This document shows positions 22,350 to 34,224 of a stretch of DNA of 64,000 nucleotides, in pieces; the stretch's first letter is position 1; every line of letters starts with the position of its first letter. Where the stretch lies: NCBI GenBank assembly GCA_029215795.1, contig JARDYH010000001.1:193881654-193945653 (forward strand), written 5' to 3'. The notes beneath the pieces were generated by a model that saw only the letters and a list, made by a program, of their open reading frames with translations, ran no database searches and was not told the DNA's origin. Position numbers and translations under genes: made by a program. The DNA is from Anniella stebbinsi (Eukaryota; Chordata; Lepidosauria; Squamata; Anniellidae).

Positions 22350-23155
22350 TCAACATTTGAAGAATATCCCTGAGAGTTTCCAACCATTCGATTTGTACAC
22401 TCAAGGGGTGCAAACAATTTTAGGTGAGCACTTCGGCAATTTCTCAGCACTACCCATAACACATGTATACATGGCATGATAACCTGGGATTTTCTGCTGC
22501 TTTACTGCCCTTTGCTTCTCACCTGAACTCCATTTGTCCTTTTTTTCCTTCTAATCTCACTTTTTAAAAATGATTTTTAGCTGCTACTTCTAGTAACCTG
22601 CTCCTGTTTTATTTATTTTCCGTTCTTGGGTGGGTGGGTTATGAAGGCCACCTCTATAGTTAATTGCTCGTATGGCTTTATAAAAAAATATAAACTATCT
22701 TAAGAGGGGGAAAGAGATGAAGGGACTCCTAACAAAATTCTTATCGTCTCTGCAATTTCAAGTTCCCAGAATTTTTTGAGGGAAGTAATAGTTAAATTGC
22801 TATAAAAACGATAAGAGGTTGTAGTGTGAAAATATGCAAAGAAAGCTGAAGGCCCACAAAAGCAGGATTGCTGCCAATAGGAACTCCCCCCCCCCATTGC
22901 AAGTAGCAGGTGTGTGAGAGAGAGAGGGAGGGGGGCTCAAGCTATCATCCTGATCTGGTTGGTTCAGGGGCCTCCGTCCCTGCTGTTTGTCTAAAAACAA
23001 GCAAATAGCCAGAGCTATGCAGCAGTTGCGTACAAGTTTTAGCTTTATAAATAAACCTTTGGAACTTAATCTGTGCCTCAGTTGCTTCACACAACATTAA
23101 GCACCATTCCTTCCCCATTCATACAGGATTTGTTTGTATCTATTTTCTGTTCGGC
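22350..23155. other. Intergenic, nothing recognised
   Basis: No gene or clear repeat identified. Short poly-C and GA tracts lie near 22888-22935. Confidence 0.35.
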
Positions 23156-23159
23156 GATG

Positions 23160-23733
23160 CCCCTTTCACACGTTCAGAAGCCGACCTACTCTGGCCCACT
23201 TGCATTGGCTGCCTGTATGTTTCCGAGCCCGGTTCAAGGTGCTGGTTTTAACCTATAAAGCCTTACATGGCTTGGGACCATAATACCTGATGGAACGCCT
23301 TTCCCGACATGAACTTACCCGAACACTACGTTCAACATCTAAGGCCCTCCTCCAAGTGCCTCCTCTGAGGGAAGCTCGGAGGTCGGCAACAAGAGAGAGG
23401 GCCTTCTCTGTGGTGGCTCCCCAATTGTGGAACGATCTCCCCAACGAGGCCCGCCTGGCGCCAACATTGTTATCTTTTCGGCGCCAGGTCAAGACTTTTC
23501 TCTCAGGCATTTGGCAATATCTGAGGAGCCTGGGTTTGTTTTGTTTTGTTTTTTGTAGCTTTTTGAAGTGGTTTTAAATGTACAGATTATGTGTATGTTG
23601 TATGTTTTTGCTGTTTTAATTTTTGTATATTGTTTTTAATTGTTTTTAATCCTATGTAAACCGCCCAGAGAGCTTCGGCTGTGGGGCGGTATACAAATGT
23701 AATAAATAAATAAATAAATAAATAAATAAATAG
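23160..23733 (+). mobile_element. L2/CR1-group LINE 3' end with (AATA)n tail
   Basis: Plus-strand frames give the end of the reverse-transcriptase ORF: CFRARFKVLVLTYKALHGLG, one stop, then a frame with RAFSVVAPQLWNDLPNEARL and LLSFRRQVKTFLSGIW. A 3' UTR follows (ACCGCCCAGAGAGCTTCGGC) and a run of about eight AATA units. It is a short 5'-truncated insertion, younger-looking than the copy at 8847. Confidence 0.88.
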
Positions 23734-23931
23734 AATAGAATGTCGGCTCTCTGGGACTTAATACCTAGGATGGCTCATTTGCCTACAATTTTTAAAAAGC
23801 TGACAAACTGCGGCAGATAATGGAGAGAAAGTCTTTTCCTACTAGCAAATCCCCCTTTTTTGTATTAAGAGTTTCCCGAAAGAAGCATCACAATAGGCTG
23901 CCACTAGTCAGGCTGAATCTAGCCTGAGAGC

Positions 23932-24950
23932 TCCATCACACCAGCAATTTTTCGCACACTTGCCATGACTGGTATGTGGTTTTGCAGTGCGGTACTCGCA
24001 TGACGTTGACCGTGTCCTGCGCTCATTTTGCCTCGTGCCCTCCGTTTTGGGTTTCATTTTGGAGCGGGGAAAGTCTGCTTCTTCCCCCTCCGTGTGCAAT
24101 AAAGCCGCTCCTCCCTCCAGGGTATTGCTATCCTTGCGCTCTATCGGACCATCCCGTTTTTTGTTGGGGGCGGGTGTGTCGAAGGGTGGTCTCACTGACA
24201 AAAGAGGAGGGCTGGACGGTTCTCCGCTCAACTGCTCACCATGAAGGGGAAGGGAGAGAGGGTGCCCAGAGGCGAGCGAGGCTGCTGCCGCCTGTGCCTG
24301 GGACTTGGTCCCATTCAACTCTATGGTCTTACTCCTGAATAGGCATGTCTAGGTTTCCTGACCATGGATACATTTTCACCTTAAAAGAAATGGGGGAACA
24401 ACTCAAAAGAAACTCCAGCTAAGCACAGGCGCACCGGGATAGGTGGGGTGGCGGTTCACCCCCACATCTCCCTAGAACTGCGAAGCTTCGCAGATAGAGA
24501 CTTTTTTTTTAATGGAGCGAGGCACAGGTAAGCCCGTATCCAAGCTGCTCTTCCTCCCCTGTAAACCTTTCCCAAGCCAAGCAGCAGCAACAGTCTCGGC
24601 CCATGTGCACCCTCCTGCTTCCTACAAACAGCCTCCCTTCTCTCCCCGGAGTTCATTTAATATGATCTTAGGGGAAAGCATAGTGGGTCGTTGTATCTTA
24701 ATTGTGCAGTTTCAGGCTGCCGTGCTATTGTATTTGCGTAGAATTTAAAAAATATTAAAAAATAACTGCAGGAGAAAGGAGAACGTCGGGGGTGGGGCGG
24801 GAGATTTTGCTGGCATAGTAGTAATACAGGTGAAAAGATACATGAGCGCAACAACGCACAGACGTGAAAGTGCCCAGCGCTCGACTCGCTAAGGAAACAG
24901 AGGGGGAAACTGTGGATGCAAACCAGGGGGGGAAGTAAGTATGGTGGAGC
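23932..24950. mobile_element. Probable long MITE related to family E
   Basis: The left part (CACTTGCC, ACTCGCATGACGTTGACC, CCCTCCGTTTTGGGTTTC) parallels family E at 49080-49180, and the right part (CTCGCTAAGGAAACAGAGGG, GGGGAAACTG) parallels 49265-49290. Possible tips are GAGCTCCATCACAC and GTATGGTGGAGCCC. The interior is different and includes a family G fragment near 24300-24350. Boundaries are approximate. Confidence 0.5.
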
Positions 24951-24954
24951 CCTA

Positions 24955-25590
24955 ATAAATCCTAAGATCTATAGTCTGGGCTGTCCAGCTGGTGCATCTG
25001 TCTGTGTGTGTGCCTGATGGGACAGTGGATGTTCCAAGTTCTTCTGACAACTACCTCTCCCTTGAGAAAAACTCTAGGGAAAAAATAAAAAGAAGTTTTA
25101 GTTTTAATCCCTCCACAAGAGCTAGTTTAAAACCTGTAGAGTCTGGCCCATGGAGAAGATTTTAAAAAGGTATTCCAGAGAAACCTTTTTAAACCAGTGA
25201 AGCCAACTGTCCACGGATAAAGATGTTAACTTTGGGGAAAGTGTGGGGAGGAAGAAATGTGGGGAAGAACATGTATCACACAGAACTACATGCACTTAAA
25301 AGTCATAAAATTCCTCTTCGGATGTTCAATATATTTCATACTTGAACATGCGATCTAGGAGCGGGAGTCCACCCACTACGGCTGTCTCCCCTCCCCTCCC
25401 CTCCAGCCTGTAACTTCACTATTTCCCCACCTCTTTGCTATTTCTTCCCCTCCCAGCCTCTTGCCTTGCTCTTGCTCTCCCTTTTACCCCTTTGCCTTGC
25501 CATTTCCGCCTCCCTCCCAACCTCTAGCCTCATTATTTTTCTCCCTCATTCTTTAGCTCACTTTTGACTAGCCAGGCCCCCACAGCAGCC
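24955..25590. other. Intergenic, pyrimidine-rich, no gene
   Basis: No gene seen. A C/T-rich tract runs across 25380-25550. Confidence 0.4.
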
Positions 25591-25593
25591 ACT

Positions 25594-26058
25594 GGCTTGT
25601 TTCGGATGCCACGATAATCAATTGGGGGGGGGGGGTGAGGGAAGCAACAGTCTGTTGTGTTGATTATTGTGTCGTGTGTCAGGTGACACACAACGCACAC
25701 ACAACTGACAGTACGTTATTTTGGTGAATTAAACAGCGGGGGGGGGGGGACAACGGGCTGCTTAAAATGTTGCTTCAAATGTTGCTTAAACTGTTGTGTG
25801 TCGGGATCCCCCTCTCTCCGTGTACTATTCCAGTCAGTTATAGAGTTCCCTGGCAAGAGAGACCAAAATCCCCTGGCCACTCCTATACAGCTGGCAAAAC
25901 TTGAAGGCCAGAGGACTGAGGGAGGGGGGAGGGAGGAGCATCAGCAGCCCAGAAGACGCGGGGACTTTCAGCATGTTGTGTGTTGGGCACCAGGAAAATA
26001 ATGCATGGTGAGTGTGTTATTAACCCTTCCCTTGCCTAATATGTCATCTGAACTCTCC
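25594..26058. mobile_element. MITE family C, copy 3
   Basis: Left tip GGCTTGTTTCGGATGCCACG; interior shared with copies 1 and 2 (ATTGTGTCGTGTG, CACACAACTGACAGTACG, CTCCTATACAGCTGGCAAAAC); right end near CTAATATGTCATCTGAAC. Poly-G slippage tracts (25626, 25740) interrupt it. No clean target duplication. Confidence 0.78.
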
Positions 26059-26277
26059 CATTATGTGACTAGCCACATCCTCCATGGGAGCTGTTTTGTG
26101 AAGGTGCCCACAGCTGTTTCTCAAATTCCCAAATGTGCCCACGGGTCAGCTTGGGAATTCTGCAGCCTATGCAGAGGTCCATGCTGTACTCACGGTTGCC
26201 AAAGGGCGGAGCTATTCTACGTGTATGATGCCAGGGGGCTACTGCTGGCTCACATGTTCAAGTAAAAAGTAAACCGA

Positions 26278-26624
26278 GGGTGCCTCTACAAGAGCGATTT
26301 AAAGCTCTTTCAAGGCACATTAAAAATTTTACCTCTACAAGAGCGGAGCGCAAATCGGGGGTTGAGGCGCTTTTTCTGTCCGATTATGCGCATTATCGAA
26401 TGCACGTTAAATAGTGAGTTTTAATTTTCCGTGGGAGTTAAAGCGCCTTATGACCATGTAAACAAGCGATTATCCACATTTCAACCACTTTAAAGCGTGT
26501 TTCATACTGCCAGTTATGTGCTTCACCGCCTGTTGTTTACAGGAATTAAGCATAAAAGCGATGGTGAGAAGATGCGCATAATAGGGCAACTGGGCGTCAA
26601 GCCGAATTCTTGTTGAGGGGGGCC
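26278..26624 (+). mobile_element. MITE family A, copy 5
   Basis: Starts GGGTGCCTCTACAAGAGCG and ends TTGTTGAGGGGGGCC, 347 bp. Interior GCGC words and the GACCATGTAAACAAGCGATT phrase match copy 1 closely, suggesting a subfamily with copies at 3197 and 34983. No target duplication is readable. Confidence 0.87.
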
Positions 26625-27375
26625 GAATGATCAAATAGGTGTAATGTCCGTCTAACTAGCAATCTACCTAACCTAATGGCTTTGCAGATTGTTTTCTAGC
26701 ATATAAGTTTTATTTGTTCTACTATTTGACTTGTTTTTGAGTCAATTGCATTTTCTTCTGATGGCATTTACTTCTGAGTAAACCTGAATATGATCAGGTT
26801 GCATGTCTGAGTCACGCCCTTAGGATGGTCATATATTGCAGATGGCCCACTACTAAGCCAATTCAATGCAAGATTTACACACACACACACTTTAACAGCC
26901 AGCTTGAGGAAGAATTCTGTGAAACTCAAACCAGCTTACTACCTTGTGATTTCTAGTTGGTCCTAATAAAGGTATTGTGTTAATGCTGCTACTTGAATGT
27001 TTCAAGTTACAGAAGTCATTCTAATGAGCAGTTGATACCATGTGAAACTGCTTTCCCAGATTGGGTATCATTAATCTTTGTAGCTTGCCACATTAGGATC
27101 CTAACAATTGGAGTCATGCTGGTGTGTGTGTTGGAAGATAATATCATTATACGGTTGCTATAACTTAAACATTCAAACCCATCTTTAGTAATGATGAAGG
27201 ATACTGATTTATCACAAGTTAAACACTACAGTTCTGCAACATGTAGAAAGCAGAATGCATTATGCAAATTATATAAGTTATGCAAATGTTATTGTTTCTT
27301 CTGTTAAAAGAATTAGATACTAAGTTTAACATTATCAAAAATAGGGGGTTTTATGCCATCCATGTTAGGCTACAT
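26625..27375. other. Intergenic, nothing recognised
   Basis: No gene found; a short (AC)n lies near 26877-26890. Confidence 0.35.
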
Positions 27376-27376
27376 C

Positions 27377-27496
27377 ATCCTTCCCCAAGCTGGTGCCCAA
27401 CTTCAATTCCCATCACCCTCAGCCAGCATGGCCAATGGTCAGGAATGCTGGGAGTTGTAGTCCAAAACATCTGGAGGGCTCCAGGTTGGGAAGGCT
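27377..27496. mobile_element. Short foldback MITE family L, copy 1
   Basis: CCTTCCCCAAGCTGGTGCCC at the left answers GGGCTCCAGGTTGGGAAGG at the right; the middle (AATTCCCATCACCCTCAGCC / GGGAGTTGTAGTCC) is also inverted. A second copy is at 34111-34220. Confidence 0.75.
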
Positions 27497-27782
27497 GGTC
27501 TACATAATGTATGCTAATTGCAATATAGGGCAACACTACAGGTGATGAATATATAGCAAGACATCTTGTACTATATATAAAGGTGCCAACTCTCCATGGA
27601 CAAACATAACATGTTAAATGGATAGTCAAATTATGGCTGGAAATCATAGCAGCACCTCTTCCCACTGCAGAGATCCTAGGAATGGATGCCAGCTATATCC
27701 GTCATAATCCAGTTTATACTATTATTTGCTCGCTGGGCTTCCTTGAGTGGTGAGAAGTTCCAGGGCAAGACCTGCTTTAGGC

Positions 27783-27852
27783 CACAATCCTGTGCACACT
27801 TACTCAGTAGGGCTTACTTCTGAGTAGACATGTCTAGGATTGCACTGTCAGT
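27783..27852. repeat. Short foldback repeat, family G
   Basis: CACAATCCTGTGCACACTTAC on the left is answered by GACATGTCTAGGATTGCACTG on the right. Confidence 0.65.
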
Positions 27853-27854
27853 CT

Positions 27855-29210
27855 GTGCCCCTACAAACAGCTGTGCATTCATTCTTCTGCTTTATCTTTT
27901 CTAATGCCATGTCATCATCTTTAAAATATAGGTTCTTTTATTCTTTACGTAGGTGCTTGGGAATGTTTTAAAACTACCCTGATCCCATATAACTGATCGT
28001 TTTGCTGCACATCCGCTCCTAATTTATGGCAAATCATTCTTGGGAGGATAATACAGTCTATCATAATATGCTGGGATGAGAGAGGACCAAACTACTGACT
28101 ACTTTTAGCCATCTGTGTACAATATATTTTAATATTAGTTTGAATCTTGGGGGCTTCTGCATTTAATATGCTGTAATCTATAATCTGCACGGATGTCAGT
28201 AATGATTTTGTTGAAAGCTTTGCGATGATCTAAACAGTTTTCAGCACAAGGAGCTGAATAAAGTCACAGTTCAGGTGGCCCCAGAGTTCAGAAATTCTCT
28301 GAATCTTGCAGTATATTGTAGCAGCCAGAGCCCTTTCCCCCTTCTGAATAAAACTGAAGTGATTAATCAAAGCTTAACGACTTGTCTGCTCAGGAATGGA
28401 ATGGGAGGACATGAGAAGGGGAAAGGGCTCTCTGAGGCTGAGAGTGAGGAAAGATAAATATGAGAGTGAAGACCGGCAATTAAATTAGAGACAATAAACA
28501 CATATGCTGCCCTTGATTGATAGTTAGTTTGCTTTATAGAAAGGGGGAACGTCTCCACTCTTCCCTGGGTGGCCTGTCTGTCTCCTTTTTAAACTGGGCT
28601 TGTTAAATCAGCTAACAATACATGACACTGGATTAAGGGGAAAGCTTTTGGCTTTTAGATACAGCTTTGCTGTAGATTCTGTGCTTATTAAGGGAAGAAT
28701 AAGAACAGATGGATGAATCTTCCATGGGAGAGGGAGGGGGAGAGAACAACACTGTGGCTAAAGCAGGATGGGCTATCCATATATGTCTGATTTTATTTTT
28801 AAACACTCCCCCTAACTTTTTGCTGGATCAACACTTTCTTCTTGCAAAGGAAGGAAATGAAGGAGGAGTAAAGGCGAGAGGTGGGAACATGGTGTGTATA
28901 GGAAAGGGCTGAGAGGGGGAGGGTGGATGGAAAGTCTGGTGATCATTTCCCAACCCTGAAAGTCAAAATTCCATCTGGAAACTCAATCCCAATAATGACA
29001 CAGAGAGACAGCGAATAAGATTTACAACTTCAGCAGAACTGTAATTCCACCAAGAAAAAGGTGCCAGTCAACCTTACATTTGAATGTCAACGCGAGATCC
29101 GAAACTGGCTTTGTCATGTTTCTCCCTCCCATTTATCTATTGCAAAAATGCATGGGAGGTTTTTTGTTTTTTTTTAAAAAGGGCACTGAAGTCCCCTTGA
29201 ATCTGACGAC
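27855..29210. other. Upstream flank of MYL1, no exon recognised
   Basis: No gene or well-defined repeat recognised. It may carry distal regulatory sequence for MYL1, but nothing visible proves this. Confidence 0.35.
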
Positions 29211-29218
29211 GCTCTGAC

Positions 29219-29461
29219 CCCCTTATATTCCATTTATAGCCCGACTTGGAATGACATCCCCCTTGACTAGCAAACTGTCCAATCCAGCTGCAAGTGTCAA
29301 GATTGTATTAGGCACTAAGTGAAATATATATATGCCCTTATGGTGTTGAACACACTGGGTCTACCTCCAAGGCACTGGGCTGACCACTCACTGCTCCTCA
29401 CCCAGGAATCTTTTATAAGGGCTATTGGGGTATCTTTTAACTTTTAAAAAAAGACAAGAAA
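29219..29461 (+). promoter_or_regulatory. MYL1: Candidate MLC1f promoter of MYL1
   Basis: Within 250 bp of the MLC1f ATG there are an A/T-rich CArG/MEF2-like stretch (CCTTATATTCCATTTATAG, 29221-29239), two adjoining E-boxes CAGCTG (29285-29290) and CAAGTG (29291-29296), and an ATATATATATG TATA-like box near 29324. A second candidate TATA, TTTTATAAGG, lies at 29411-29420. E-boxes and MEF2/SRF sites are the usual inputs for fast muscle light chain promoters. If the upstream box is used, the leader would be about 100 nt. The transcription start is inferred. Confidence 0.6.
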
Positions 29462-29596
29462 ATGGCACCAAAGAAAGACGCCAAGAAAGCAGCTGCGCCT
29501 GCTCCAGCCGCCGCCCCAGCCCCAGCCCCAGCGCCAGCACCAGCCCCAGAACCAGTAAAGCCCAAGGATCCACCAATTGATCTCTCCAGCATCAAG
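29462..29596 (+). CDS. MYL1: MYL1 exon 1: N-terminus of MLC1f
   Basis: This exon encodes the first 45 residues of the long essential light chain of fast skeletal myosin (MLC1f). It opens MAPKKDAKK, continues through an Ala-Pro repeat of about eight units (residues 19-29) and ends PPIDLSSIK. The Lys-rich start and the Ala-Pro 'antenna' are the actin-contacting extension that distinguishes MLC1f from MLC3f; this role is family knowledge. The last codon is complete and is followed by the donor GTAAAC. The ATG is the only one in frame close to the promoter elements upstream. The exon must join exon 4 (51121) to stay in frame with the known protein. The antisense 71-codon frame over it is a shadow. 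Confidence 0.97.
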
Positions 29597-32500
29597 GTAA
29601 ACAGATGAATGCGTGTGGTCACTGAAAAGACCTCTCTCAAGCTAGAAAACACGGTGACATCCCCTTATCCAAATCTGGAAGAATATTTTGGATGAGCATA
29701 TTTATGGCATGCGGACTTTTAGTGAAGCTGAGTTGGAAAAGAAACTGGGTTTGATTCCCCCCTGCCACACTCAAAATATTTAAGGCTTACTATTTTATTT
29801 TATTTTTTTAAGTCACAGCAAATACTTTGTTTCAATAGCTGATGTTGGTATGTTAGAAAATTTAACTTAGTAGCCAAGGATGGTGGTTTGGCTTTTTAAA
29901 TCTGGTATCTAATCTGTTTCAATTTCGCCTGAATTACCACTTTCTCTACATTGTCGAATAAATGAAGTTTTAAAAAGAACATTCACAGAAAATCTGAAAC
30001 AAGTAAAACAACAAAATTAAATCAAATTCTGCTCTTCTTTTTAAGAAGGGTTAATTATTTTGTAAGTTTCATTCTAAATATTATATATAAACAGTTGATG
30101 ATCCATTCTTTCTGGAAATATTCCTTTATTTATTGTCCGTATGAAAGAAAAATAGAAACCCAGTTCATTTCCTTTTAGTTTTAAAATCAGAAGAGATCAA
30201 TAACTGGAAATACAGTGAGGCATTTCAGTGACTACACATTTCATCTTTGTTGTTCACGATTTGCAAGTTGCTATGATGTGAAGCCAGCTAAATAATACAA
30301 AAATCATTTTCAGTAGGTTGTTTTTGTTTTTGAAGTTTTTTAAGCTAATGTGTGCCACCTTTTAGTTGTTGCATGCTGAATTAAATATTTTTGCAGTGCA
30401 GTTACTATTTTGTCTCGCATTTTGTACTAAGCGTGATCTCCAAGGAAGCAGTCTGCTTGTGGAACGAGGACTGAGGAAAAGTCCCAGTTGGATAGATTCC
30501 CTGAGTGACTCTAAGGAAGGAGTCATTCTCCCCTACCTGGCACTTTGATTGATCAGAGTACCAATTTAGGAAACTCTACCTAAGATATCCAACCTAATAT
30601 GGAGAGCCAAAGAGTGGGAAATGTTGCAAGGCTAGCAAGAATTTTGATGGCTCCTCATTTGAACCACAAGAACACTCTAATGAATTCTAACAAGTTTAAC
30701 TGGGTGCATGTGGCTTATATTTGTAAATCCTATGCATGTTTACTTAGAAGTGAGTGTCACTGTGTTCAATGCGACTTACTCTCTAGTAAGTAGAATGATA
30801 TTTAGAATTGTAGCCTGAAGCCATCCATGACCAATCCTGCAGTTGAACACTGATCTTTACCAAAAAGTTGTTAAATTTAATTAGTCTAAAACTGCAAACC
30901 ATACTGTTGTCAGAGCAGAATCAAACGGAGCATCAGATCTGTACTATCTAAACAATAGTGGCATTGGAATGAATAGATTAAAAAAAGAAAACGGTTTTAA
31001 AAGTGGGGGACTGAGCCATGTGTGTGGCAATTTTTTTCCTTTTTCTCAATTACGTTAGATCTTGTACTTCATGAACACTGAGTTATGAAGAAGAATGTGG
31101 GCTGGATTTTCCGCTAAAGTAATTTACATTCGTTTGATAGCTGCATGTATCCAATTCATTAGGAGAAAATAGAATTTTCAACACTGGCGGCTCTGGCTAA
31201 TTTATCTTTACATAAATATGCTCAATGGTATATTTATCATCTGAAAAATGAAATGCTATAATATCAGCCACGACAGCAGCCCTGCATGACCCTCTTCTTT
31301 AGTCCTGGCAGCACTTTTCTAACTCAAGAGAGTCATTGTAGGGGCATCCATGGACCTGAGACACCAGAGCATCCAATTTTGTGCCTATTGGTCTGCACAT
31401 AGACACAAAATGAACGTTCTTCTTTAACTTGAATGGGATATGTGTGGGGAAACCCTCTCAAATGACTAAACAAACATTTTAAGCTATTACGTAGTAAGAC
31501 CTATCGTTTATATGGGGTTTCAGATGTTGAAAGCACATCATATAAATTCTCTTGAGAATCCTTATAACAGCCCTGTAAGGTAGGTGAGCTTTATTACCCT
31601 AATATTGCAGCTGGAGGGTGGCGACTGAGGCTGAGTGGCTTGCGTAAAGCTACCCAGTTAATACATGGACCAGGCCTTGCCAATTCATAGCTCAGATCCT
31701 TCATCACCGCTTAAAGATGATCCCAGTTATGAAGCACAAGGCCCATATAATCTCTGAACAACTGTATGAAAGAGTCAGGCATAAATATCTAAATCAATAA
31801 TGAGTCTCCAACAAAACTAGTTGTGTGAGAGGAAAAAATATCCTAATGTATCATTTACAAATGAGGCAAAATTCACTTTGACTTTCATTAGATCTACTCG
31901 GTCCTAAAACTGGAAACAGTAACAGTTGGTTGCTGTGTTCCAGTTCTGTTCTACATTCCAGTGTGTTTTCTTACTTATATGGCCCTGTTCTTTATCACAT
32001 TTGAGATTCCTTATCCTCACAATACCCCAGTGAGGTAGCTGAGTATTCTTAACTTCATATCTGAGGCACGGACAGCTTCACTGGGCCAAGGTCACCTCCT
32101 GAGATGGTTGCAGTTCCAAGGACTGAAGCTAAGAATTTAGTGTCCAACTCCAAGAACCATCTCAAATGAATAAAATGCCAGGCCCTGTAGTCACTTACAT
32201 TTCTGAGAACACCCTTGTAAGTAAGATGTTCAGCTGAGACTAAAGAAGATGCACAATCTTCTGGAGACATTTCCCCTTGGTGACCGAAGGAGCTGCATTC
32301 ATGGTACTTGCAACTGAATATATTAATCAGAAGCTATAGTTTATAGTTTCGATCTCAGGATTTCAGTTTTCAAGGCTGGGGAAAGACCCACTGATAGAAC
32401 TGGACATCTACTTTGCCATGTTTCTGCAGTTTTCCTTTAGGTGAGTTAGTCTCATGCTATTAACTGTCATGGAACCTCAAATAGATATTTCCTCTCTATG

Positions 32501-33225
32501 GAAATTATCATTGTTCAACAAGTGCTACAGAAATATGCAGCCTTTTCCTAGAAAAGACCCCCCTCAGAAAATGTTCATTTTAAAAACCGCCTAATCACAT
32601 CCTACTTTGTTTTTAAAAGTCAATTGGACTTTTTAAAAGTTTGTTGTTAAAAATAAGCCCCACATTATTTGAAATCATTTTCTCTAAATGATCAAATATT
32701 AGTAGAACTTCCCCTGACACTTAATATTGGCTTTTCCTTTGGCTTTAAATTAAATCAAGACAGGCATTTGGTATCCTGGTTAGTTCCTCCACCCCCATGA
32801 AGGGGTAGTACATGGCCTGCCTGCTAGAAGCACCTGTTGGACAGTAAAACATGGATTAATTTAATATTGTACGCTTGCCTAGCCTTAAATTCCACTGATT
32901 TCTAAGTGCATTTCTACAAATATGCTGTCGTTACAGATACATCTCAGATCAAACAGGCCTGAGATAAATCTCAGTAAAATATATGTCATTGTCACCTGTC
33001 TGACTCGGAATAAACCACTTCCAGCTTTTGGCGCGTGCAACTGGGCTGGTGGAAACGGACTTCCCCAACCCTCTCCAGCCCCCTGAAAATGCTATATCAA
33101 GGGTCAAAGGACCCTGCTGAACGGGGTGAGTTCTGGTACGGGTCAGGGAATGCTCCAAAATCAGGCAGAGGCACCATCCATGAGTGGAGAAATTTCATCC
33201 ATGGAAGGCAGATCCTGGATTGAAC
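29597..33225. other. MYL1 intron 1, first part
   Basis: No exon recognised. Possible MIR-like ancient fragments lie at 31555-31700 (ACAGCCCTGTAAGGTAGGTGAGC) and 32000-32100 (CCTCACAATACCCCAGTGAGG), and a family G relic at about 30712-30815. The rest shows nothing I can name. Confidence 0.45.
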
Positions 33226-33229
33226 CCTC

Positions 33230-33376
33230 TAGGTAAAATCCAACATGTCTGATTTAAGAGTAGATCCATTGAAATGAATGGAACTTAAGTTAGTGATATT
33301 ATACATTTGCCTGACCTTAAGTCCCATTTATTTCAATGGGTCTACTCTACATAGGACTTATGTTGGATTTTGCCCT
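33230..33376. mobile_element. Short foldback MITE
   Basis: TAAAATCCAACATGTC on the left pairs with CTTATGTTGGATTTTG on the right; further in, AGTAGATCCATTGAAATGAA pairs with TTTCAATGGGTCTACT. CCTCT occurs just outside both ends and may be the target duplication. Non-coding. Confidence 0.7.
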
Positions 33377-33495
33377 CTGTGTTTATCATATAGGGATGGA
33401 ATGCAGGTAAAAATTCTTCCCACATACACAAAGTACAAAGAAAGTACGTTTAATTGAAATCGAGTGATTAATAGAATACTACTAATAATGACTAA

Positions 33496-33846
33496 GGGTG
33501 CCTCTTCACGAGAGGTTTAATGCTCTTTGAAGTCTCATTAAAAAAATTACCTCCACACCAGCGGAGCGCAAATGGGGCATAGAGGCGCATTATCTCTCCG
33601 ATTATGCGCATTATCGAACGCGTGTTAAATCGCAAGTGTTATTTTGCTCCATCCGTTAAAGTGCATTTTGACTGTGTGAATATGCGCTTATGCGCATTAA
33701 CTACTAAACCGCATTTTGGACATCCATTAATGCGCTTCGCCGCCTCTCGCCGCCTCTCGTGCAGAGGATTAGGCGTAAATGCGCTTTTGCGATTATGCGC
33801 ATAATCGGCTAACCAGGCGCAAAAGCGAATCCTTGTAGAGGGGACC
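33496..33846 (+). mobile_element. MITE family A, copy 6
   Basis: Starts GGGTGCCTCTTCACGAGAGG and ends CCTTGTAGAGGGGACC, 351 bp. It resembles the nested copy at 6001 (CTCCATCCGTTAAAGTGC, GACATCCATTAATGCGCTTC, the duplicated CGCCGCCTCTCGCCGCCTCT). Flanks TAA and AAA match at 2 of 3. Confidence 0.88.
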
Positions 33847-34110
33847 AAATAGAAAAGGTAAAAATAAGGTCTCAGTCTAATTCATTGTCAGGAAAGCACC
33901 AACTATTTTAATACTATAAGGTGAAAACTATATAAACACAAGCAGGGATCGATTATATTGAGAGAAGTGGAAGGAAGGAAGAAAAGAGACAGACAGACAA
34001 ACAGACAACTTCATCTGCTCTGCTCCTTTTCTCCTAATTCCAAAGACCAGGTCAGTAACAAGGACTTCTTCCTCCCCCGGGGCCCCACCCTTGTTCTCTC
34101 CATATAGCAT

Positions 34111-34220
34111 CTTTCCCCAACCTGTTGCCCTCCAGATCTGTTGGACTGCAACTCCCATCTTGGCTGGGGATGGTGGAAGTTGCAATCCAGTACATCTGGA
34201 GGACACTAGGTTGGGGAAAG
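34111..34220. mobile_element. Short foldback MITE family L, copy 2
   Basis: CTTTCCCCAACCTGTTGCCC against CACTAGGTTGGGGAAAG, with inverted interior (TGGACTGCAACTCCCATC against TGGAAGTTGCAATCCA). Same family as 27377-27496. Confidence 0.8.
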
Positions 34221-34224
34221 TTGT

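Noticed and set aside
29437..29652. 71-codon minus-strand frame rich in Gly/Ala
   Set aside because: It is the antisense of MYL1 exon 1 (Ala-Pro codons read backwards).
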